From contig NZ_CP067007.1 in the NCBI RefSeq assembly GCF_018128925.1, forward strand, positions 1,578,330 through 1,642,329: a stretch of DNA of 64,000 nucleotides, written 5' to 3'. Under the pieces are notes generated by a model, which was not told where the DNA came from, did not search any database, and saw nothing but the letters and a program-made list of their open reading frames with translations. The translations under genes were made by a program, and so were the position numbers. Positions within the stretch are counted from its first letter, which is position 1. Each line of letters opens with the position of its first letter. This document shows, one piece after another, positions 58,134-64,000 of the stretch. Origin of the DNA: Nitrosopumilus sp. K4. Its GTDB lineage: Archaea; Thermoproteota; Nitrososphaeria; Nitrososphaerales; Nitrosopumilaceae.

Positions 58134-60230
58134 CTATTTTTTCCAAATAAATTGATTGTAAATCAATTCTGGTCTTATTGCTCTAAATGGCTGTGAACCA
58201 CCGTCATACCATTTAGTAAAGAACTCATACAAATGCAACCTGAGTGACTGAATGTACACAATTAATCCTTCAATCATCATGATTCCTAAGTTTCCTCCAA
58301 TGATCATTGCCCATGCGCCACTTGATTCTGCACCTCCAAGTGAAACAAATGCATTGTTTACAGTCAAAAGCAAAGCCGCATGTACAAGTAACATAATTCC
58401 TAATCGAGCATAGCTGATTGTATGTGCTAAACTCTCTACTGTCTTTCCAAGAAATACTTCCATTACAACATTAGCTGCAGAACCTCCGTCTTCAGGATGT
58501 CTCTTTGCATGCATTATTCCTCCAACCATCATCATTGCCATTGAAGCAATTACAATAACTACTGCAATTCTTGTAACGATCCAAACTTGGGCCCAATCTC
58601 CTAAGAATACTGTAACCCATGGAACAGCTTCGGTGTGAACTTTGGAATACATGTTCATGACATCATATTGTGAACCAATTGCACACATCATGATTACCAC
58701 AATTCCACCATAGAGCGTGATGTTTGGAATTGCCTCTAGGTACATTACCAACTTGTGTCCTTCCTGAGCCAATCTTCTAATTCTAAGAACCATTGCCCAT
58801 ACAAGATGAATAATTCCAATGAATAATGAAACTTTGAGAATATTGATTACTTGTTCAAATGTTAATTCAGCAACACTGAGAATTCCTACAATCCAACTAA
58901 CTGAGTGTAATGCTCCTCCCTCTTCTAATAGTCCTTCAAATGGTCCCATGTGATCTAGGTGATATCCAAACATCTCTCCTGCACCTACACCAGCTATTGC
59001 TGCAGACGCACCAGAGATTGCTATGAGCATTCCCCATTTTGAGAGATTTCCTTGTCCTTTGACTTTGAATAATAGTCCCATTCCCATTAACAACAATCCA
59101 TGACCCATATCTGCAAACATCAATCCGTAAAAGATTGGCCACATTAGAGCAATCATTGGAGTTGGATCTGCTTCTCCTTTGTTAGGAATACCCTGACTTT
59201 CTGTAATTACTTCAAATGTTCTTACAAATCTCTTATTGTCAAATAATACTGGAACTTGCTCTCTAAGTTTTGGATCAGTAATATCTTCAATGATTGATGT
59301 CCATTGTTTTGTAGAGTTTCTAAATTTCTCTTCCATTTTTGATGGAATGAATCCTTGAATTACTGCAAAGTGTTTTGTACCTCCTGGTTTTCTGAGTGTT
59401 TCAAGAACATCCTTTGCAACTTGTGCCTCTTCATGCAAAACAAGAATATCTCGTCTGATGTTCTTTTTGATTGCAGCAATTTGTTTTGCAATTGATGCTT
59501 GTTTTGCTGTCAGTTCCTTGATTTTGGCTTCTGCCATAGCAAATGCCTCAGTTGGAACTTGAGGAATTCCTTGAGGAATAACAAATGGATTTGCATTAAA
59601 CCCTCTCAAAACTTTGAGTGCTCTTTCTGAATCATCAATTCCACAAATTACAAGAATTGCTGCTTTTTCTTTACTCTCTAAATCATATTTATAAAATGTA
59701 ATTCCCTCAAGTGCTCTGCTAATTTCTTCAAAGTCTGCAGAGTTGATAACAAAGAGATTTGTGTAAAAATACTTCATCAATCCAAATCCTGAAAGATCAA
59801 TGTTTAGTTTCTTGGCAACTTCTAGTGTCTCTTTGAGTGACCTGTATTCTTCTAGTGAACGCTTGGTGTTTGCTTCTTCTTCTAGAAGTTTTGCTGGTTC
59901 ATCAATTATGGATGGAGCCCGTTTTTTAAGATCGTTGACCATGTCCTCAACTTCATCAATTTCATAGTCTTTCTTTTTGATCACAGTTCCTTTGAAGAGG
60001 ATCTCCAAAATTCCTACTGTTGATGGTACACCTAATCCTTTTACAACATCATCAATTGATTGATAGGTTTTTTGAGCCTCTAATAGAAGATCATCAATCT
60101 CAGGTGTGACCAAATCATTTTCAGAATCAATCTTGTGAAACCATTCAAATTCTGTCAGTCTCGAAATTGCTTTTGGAGACTCACTTCTTGGTAAAATTAT
60201 ACTTCCAAGTTTTAGATCGGCTACTACCAA
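58134..60230 (-). CDS. atpI: A-type ATP synthase subunit I (a)
   Basis: 698 aa from TTG. The N-terminal half (1-330) is cytosolic with long coiled coils (around 85-130 and 235-285). The C-terminal half has about eight membrane helices; MLLVHAALLLTVN and the preceding SLAHTISYARLG contain the conserved Arg that faces the K ring for proton movement. Divergent from the E-A-B genes across 90 bp. Confidence 0.92.
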   Translation of the reverse strand: MVVADLKLGSIILPRSESPKAISRLTEFEWFHKIDSENDLVTPEIDDLLLEAQKTYQSIDDVVKGLGVPSTVGILEILFKGTVIKKKDYEIDEVEDMVNDLKKRAPSIIDEPAKLLEEEANTKRSLEEYRSLKETLEVAKKLNIDLSGFGLMKYFYTNLFVINSADFEEISRALEGITFYKYDLESKEKAAILVICGIDDSERALKVLRGFNANPFVIPQGIPQVPTEAFAMAEAKIKELTAKQASIAKQIAAIKKNIRRDILVLHEEAQVAKDVLETLRKPGGTKHFAVIQGFIPSKMEEKFRNSTKQWTSIIEDITDPKLREQVPVLFDNKRFVRTFEVITESQGIPNKGEADPTPMIALMWPIFYGLMFADMGHGLLLMGMGLLFKVKGQGNLSKWGMLIAISGASAAIAGVGAGEMFGYHLDHMGPFEGLLEEGGALHSVSWIVGILSVAELTFEQVINILKVSLFIGIIHLVWAMVLRIRRLAQEGHKLVMYLEAIPNITLYGGIVVIMMCAIGSQYDVMNMYSKVHTEAVPWVTVFLGDWAQVWIVTRIAVVIVIASMAMMMVGGIMHAKRHPEDGGSAANVVMEVFLGKTVESLAHTISYARLGIMLLVHAALLLTVNNAFVSLGGAESSGAWAMIIGGNLGIMMIEGLIVYIQSLRLHLYEFFTKWYDGGSQPFRAIRPELIYNQFIWKK

Positions 60231-60320
60231 GATAATCCAACGGTATTTTCTTTGATTTTAATATCTTTCTGAAATTGAATTTCCCAAACATTAAAATCCA
60301 TTACGAATTTACGGCACTCA

Positions 60321-60917
60321 TTGGCAAATTCTGCTCTAGAAACTACCATAGATAAAATCCTTGATCAAACCCAAAAAAACATTCTTTCAAACATTGAATC
60401 TGCTCTTGAAAACTCTAAAAAAACACTTGATGATGCAATTCCACGACTGGAACAAGAATATGACAAAATCCTCTCTGATGGAAGAAAAGAAGCAGACAAA
60501 ATTGAGAAGCAAATTGTTGGTAGTTCTGATTTAGAGTTAAGAAACAAGCAATTACTAGCATTAGAAGAAGCAGTCGATAAAGTCTTTACAAAAGCACTCG
60601 AACAAATTTCAAATACTAATCGAAGTGGCGACTATTCAAATCTCATAAAATCTCTCTTAGATGAATCAACCAAAATTTTAGGAACAACTGACGTTACTGT
60701 TTTCACTAATTCAAAGGACAGAGATGCTGTACAATCTGTTCTCTCACAATTCCCAGGATCTGAATTATCATCTGATACAATTGATTGTATTGGTGGTGTT
60801 ATCATCAAATCAAAAGATGGAGCAATGACTTTTGATAATACGATCGATGCAAGGATTGAACGTCTGAAGCCTTTAATAAGGAAAGAAATTGCATCAAAAT
60901 TCGGAGTAGGTAATTAG
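60321..60917 (+). CDS. atpE: A-type ATP synthase subunit E
   Basis: 198 aa from TTG 60321. The N-terminal half is a long helix ([42 protein letters not shown] as landmarks) that forms the peripheral stalk with subunit H; the C-terminal half is the alpha/beta domain ending [14 protein letters not shown]. It stops one base before atpA. Confidence 0.88.
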   Translation: MANSALETTIDKILDQTQKNILSNIESALENSKKTLDDAIPRLEQEYDKILSDGRKEADKIEKQIVGSSDLELRNKQLLALEEAVDKVFTKALEQISNTNRSGDYSNLIKSLLDESTKILGTTDVTVFTNSKDRDAVQSVLSQFPGSELSSDTIDCIGGVIIKSKDGAMTFDNTIDARIERLKPLIRKEIASKFGVGN

Positions 60918-60918
60918 A

Positions 60919-62697
60919 ATGGCAGCACAGGGAAGAATCGTTTGGGTCAGTGGTCCGGCAGTCAAAGCAGACGGAATGTCGGATGCAAAAATGTATGAGA
61001 CTGTTGTTGTTGGAAATTCAAAACTAGTTGGCGAAGTAATTAGACTGACTGGTGATGTTGCATTTATCCAAGTTTACGAATCAACCAGTGGATTAAAACC
61101 AGGTGAACCAGTAATTGGTACCGGAAACCCACTTAGTGTATTATTAGGTCCAGGAATAATTGGACAACTTTATGATGGAATTCAAAGACCCCTGAGAGAA
61201 TTATCCAAGGCCTCAGGCTCGTTTATTGGCAGGGGTATTACTACGACTCCAGTTGATATGACAAAAAAATACCACTTTGTTCCAACTGTAAGCAATGGTG
61301 ATGTAGTTCATCCAGGAAATGTAATTGGTACTGTACAAGAAACAGATCTTATCGAACACTCTATCATGGTGCCTCCAGACCATCCTGGCGGAGTAATCTC
61401 AAACATTGTCTCAGAAGGTGATTATGATTTAGAAACTGAAATTGCAAAAACTGAGAAAGATGGTGAAACCACTGTTCTCAAAATGTATCACAAATGGCCT
61501 GTCAGAAAACCACGTCCATACAAAGATCGTTATGATCCAACTGTTCCACTTCTTACAGGTCAGCGTGTTATTGACACATTCTTCCCAATTGCAAAGGGAG
61601 GTACAGGATCAATTCCAGGTGCATTTGGTACTGGAAAAACTGTAACACTTCACCAAATTGCAAAGTGGGCTGACTCTCAAGTTGTAGTTTACATCGGTTG
61701 TGGTGAAAGAGGAAACGAAATGACCGAAGTACTCGTTGAATTCCCACACCTAAAGGATCCAAGAAGTGGAAAACCACTCATGGATAGAACTGTACTTGTT
61801 GCAAATACAAGTAACATGCCAGTAGCAGCAAGAGAGGCAAGTATCTACACAGGTGTAACAATTGCTGAATATTACAGAGATATGGGTAAAGACGTTGTAC
61901 TTGTAGCAGACTCTACAAGTAGATGGGCAGAAGCACTCAGAGAAATGAGTGGTAGATTAGAAGAGATGCCTGCGGAAGAAGGTTATCCATCATATCTTGC
62001 ATCAAGATTAGCAGAATTTTATGAAAGAGCAGGACGTGTTAGAGCTGCAGGAAGTCCAGATCGTGATGGTTCTGTAACTTTGGTAGGTGCAGTATCTCCA
62101 TCAGGCGGTGACTTTACTGAACCAGTAACAACACACACAATGAGATTTATCAAAACTTTCTGGGCTCTAGATGCAAAACTTGCATACTCTAGACACTATC
62201 CTTCAATTAACTGGATGAACAGCTACTCTGGTTATCTTGCAGATATTTCAAAATGGTGGGGAGAAAACATCGACCCAGACTGGCTTAGCATGAGAAGTGA
62301 AGCATATGGAATTTTACAAAGAGAGGATACACTAAAAGAAATTGTTAGACTCTTAGGACCAGAAGCATTACCTGATGAAGAGAAGCTTATTCTTGAAGTT
62401 GCAAGAATGGTAAAGATTGGTCTATTACAACAAAACTCCTTTGATGATGTTGACACTTATTGCAGTCCAGAAAAACAATACAAGTTACTCAAACTATTAG
62501 TTGACTTTTATAAGAAAGGACAACAAGCACTCAAAGACGGTGCAGAACTTGCCGACATTAGAGCACTTAATGTAATTGGCTCATTACTCAAAGCAAGAAT
62601 GGAAGTAAAAGATGATGAAATGCCAAAACTTGATCAACTAGCAAAAGATATGGATGAACAATTCAAATCAATTTCAGGAGTGAAGGTTACAAATTGA
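60919..62697 (+). CDS. atpA: A-type ATP synthase subunit A (catalytic)
   Basis: 592 aa, normal size. The P-loop is GAFGTGKTV; the non-homologous insert typical of A/V-ATPase A subunits is at about 115-185; [28 protein letters not shown] (landmark [13 protein letters not shown]) and [11 protein letters not shown] are the Walker-B and arginine regions. No intein is present. ATP synthesis/hydrolysis site. Its TGA overlaps the TTG of atpB. Confidence 0.95.
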   Translation: MAAQGRIVWVSGPAVKADGMSDAKMYETVVVGNSKLVGEVIRLTGDVAFIQVYESTSGLKPGEPVIGTGNPLSVLLGPGIIGQLYDGIQRPLRELSKASGSFIGRGITTTPVDMTKKYHFVPTVSNGDVVHPGNVIGTVQETDLIEHSIMVPPDHPGGVISNIVSEGDYDLETEIAKTEKDGETTVLKMYHKWPVRKPRPYKDRYDPTVPLLTGQRVIDTFFPIAKGGTGSIPGAFGTGKTVTLHQIAKWADSQVVVYIGCGERGNEMTEVLVEFPHLKDPRSGKPLMDRTVLVANTSNMPVAAREASIYTGVTIAEYYRDMGKDVVLVADSTSRWAEALREMSGRLEEMPAEEGYPSYLASRLAEFYERAGRVRAAGSPDRDGSVTLVGAVSPSGGDFTEPVTTHTMRFIKTFWALDAKLAYSRHYPSINWMNSYSGYLADISKWWGENIDPDWLSMRSEAYGILQREDTLKEIVRLLGPEALPDEEKLILEVARMVKIGLLQQNSFDDVDTYCSPEKQYKLLKLLVDFYKKGQQALKDGAELADIRALNVIGSLLKARMEVKDDEMPKLDQLAKDMDEQFKSISGVKVTN

Positions 62698-64000
62698 CAG
62701 CAGAAGGTGGAGTTCAATATAGTAAGATTGCAGAAATCAAAGGTCCACTTGTAATTGTAGATGATGTTGAAAATGCAGCATTTGATGAATTAGTTGAAAT
62801 TGAAACTAAAGATGGTGAAAGAAGATTAGGTAAAGTTCTAGAAGTTGGAAATGGCAAGGCCATTGTCCAAGTTTTTGAGGGAACAACTGGTCTATCTATT
62901 TCTGGAACCAATGCAAAATTCGTTGGTAAAGTCATGGAAATGCCAGTATCAAAAGAAGTTCTAGGTAGAGTCTTTGATGGACTTGGCAGACCAAAAGATG
63001 GACTTCCAGATCCAATTGCAGACAAATTTATCGATATTAATGGTGAGCCAATGAATCCTGAACAACGTGAATATCCAAAGGACTTCATTCAAACCGGCGT
63101 TTCAGTAATTGATGGAATGATTACCCTAGTTAGAGGACAAAAACTCCCAATCTTTTCTGGTTCAGGTATGTCACACAACTTGTTGGCAGCACAAATTGCA
63201 AGACAAGCAAGTGTTGTTGGAACAGATGATGACTTTGCAGTGGTCTTTGCTGCAATTGGTGTGCAATACAGCGAAGCAGAATATTTCAGAAGAAGCCTTG
63301 AGGAATCAGGCGCATTAAAAAGAAGTGTACTTTTCTTAAATCTTGCAGACGATCCTGCAATTGAGAGAATTATCACTCCTCGTGTAGCACTAACTGTTGC
63401 TGAATATTTGGCATTTGATCTTGGAATGCATGTACTTGTCATTCTTACAGACATGACAAACTATGCAGAAGCACTAAGAGAAATTAGTGCAGCAAGAGAA
63501 GAAGTACCGGGAAGAAAAGGCTATCCAGGTTATCTTTACACTGACCTTTCTACAATTTACGAAAGAGCAGGAAAACTAAACGGAAAGAAAGGAAGCGTTA
63601 CACAGGTCCCAATCTTATCAATGCCATCTGACGATATTACCCACCCAATTCCAGATCTTACTGGATATATCACAGAAGGCCAAATCGTACTTGGCAGAGA
63701 TCTCTTTAGACAAGGAGTCTATCCACCTGTCAACATTCTCATGAGTCTTAGTAGATTGATGAAGGACGGAATTGGTGAAGGAAGCACTAGGGAAGATCAC
63801 GGAGAAATATCTAACCAGAACTATGATGCATACTCTAGGGCACAAGAAGTCAGAGCACTTGCAGGAATTGTAGGTAAAGCCGGCCTTACTGATATTGACT
63901 TGAAATACATGGATGTTGGCGATGTCTTTGAAAAAGAATTCTTGTCCCAAGCAACTGATGAAAATAGAACTATTGATGAAACACTAAGTATTTTGTGGAA
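62694..64000 (+). CDS. atpB: A-type ATP synthase subunit B (regulatory), partial
   Basis: 435 codons in the window; the 3' end is beyond the right edge. It starts at TTG 62694 in the TTGA overlap with atpA. No true P-loop is present ([18 protein letters not shown]), as normal for the non-catalytic B subunit; [14 protein letters not shown] and [12 protein letters not shown] are conserved blocks. Family length is about 460, so only some 25 residues are missing. Confidence 0.94.
   Translation, partial: MTAEGGVQYSKIAEIKGPLVIVDDVENAAFDELVEIETKDGERRLGKVLEVGNGKAIVQVFEGTTGLSISGTNAKFVGKVMEMPVSKEVLGRVFDGLGRPKDGLPDPIADKFIDINGEPMNPEQREYPKDFIQTGVSVIDGMITLVRGQKLPIFSGSGMSHNLLAAQIARQASVVGTDDDFAVVFAAIGVQYSEAEYFRRSLEESGALKRSVLFLNLADDPAIERIITPRVALTVAEYLAFDLGMHVLVILTDMTNYAEALREISAAREEVPGRKGYPGYLYTDLSTIYERAGKLNGKKGSVTQVPILSMPSDDITHPIPDLTGYITEGQIVLGRDLFRQGVYPPVNILMSLSRLMKDGIGEGSTREDHGEISNQNYDAYSRAQEVRALAGIVGKAGLTDIDLKYMDVGDVFEKEFLSQATDENRTIDETLSILW

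Noticed and set aside
1-64000. CRISPR array, insertion sequence, prophage or att site
   Set aside because: No direct-repeat array, transposase, integrase or terminal repeats seen; the tRNA genes show no duplicated 3' ends nearby.

Overview
The window is from a low-GC archaeal chromosome, most likely a marine or freshwater ammonia-oxidising archaeon of the Thaumarchaeota (Nitrososphaerota), Nitrosopumilus/Nitrosarchaeum type. Archaeal markers are RNA polymerase subunit Rpo11, TFS, PCNA, the aCPSF1/FttA termination nuclease, a proteasome beta subunit, sn-glycerol-1-phosphate dehydrogenase, the pantoate kinase route to CoA and an A-type ATP synthase. A cupredoxin, an Amt ammonium transporter, BluB with CobJ, and many secreted, membrane-anchored small proteins point to the ammonia oxidisers. 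Many genes start with TTG or GTG, and several have a TATA-like box 25-33 nt before the start codon, as expected for leaderless mRNAs. No amo genes, insertion sequences, prophage or CRISPR array are visible. This placement is by inspection only.

Layout. 0-7 kb: the start of a P-II protein diverges from a cupredoxin gene over an inverted repeat; then come a ferredoxin, a RecA-like protein without a P-loop, a PLP enzyme, a cyclase-family hydrolase, an AmrS-type radical SAM protein, a dual-specificity phosphatase and two tandem tiny paralogues. 7-13 kb: rpo11-tfs-pcn, aspartate kinase, a secreted duplicated protein, cobJ and tyrS. 13-20 kb: small zinc-finger proteins, a four-helix membrane protein, a DegT-type aminotransferase with an MtrA-like corrinoid protein, a dUTPase-like protein, a PfkB kinase, a PEF-tailed surface protein and a cyclophilin. 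20-25 kb: small DNA-binding and Cys-rich proteins, a tRNA-Arg(CCU) with a probable D-loop intron, bluB, tRNA-Val(GAC), a CopD-like protein and rtcA.

25-35 kb: nadM, a class V aminotransferase, an FKBP, egsA, the proteasome beta subunit, fttA, sepF, a PP-loop tRNA thiolase-like protein and an M24 peptidase. 35-39 kb: a compact CoA operon read leftward (pantoate kinase, phosphopantothenate synthetase, panB, coaBC, then a 57-aa protein). 39-48 kb: a PhoU-like regulator, a Nudix hydrolase, a double Lrp regulator, an ABC export operon whose ATPase seems to start at CTG, and an ABC1 kinase. 48-51 kb: a nucleotide operon tmk-HD phosphohydrolase-pyrH. 52-64 kb: A-ATPase genes in pieces (C and I on the minus strand; E, A, B on the plus strand) interleaved with a Cas4-like protein, the amt gene flanked by unknown genes, a rhodanese and a LEA-like peptide.

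The most unusual items are the tRNA-Arg D-loop intron, the CTG-start ABC ATPase, a Cas4-like protein without the ExK catalytic motif and without CRISPR, several small genes of 36-57 codons, and repeated use of a shared CTAA/CTAG tetranucleotide as overlapping stop codons of convergent genes. I saw no single large undescribed system; the novelty lies in small proteins and RNA processing.
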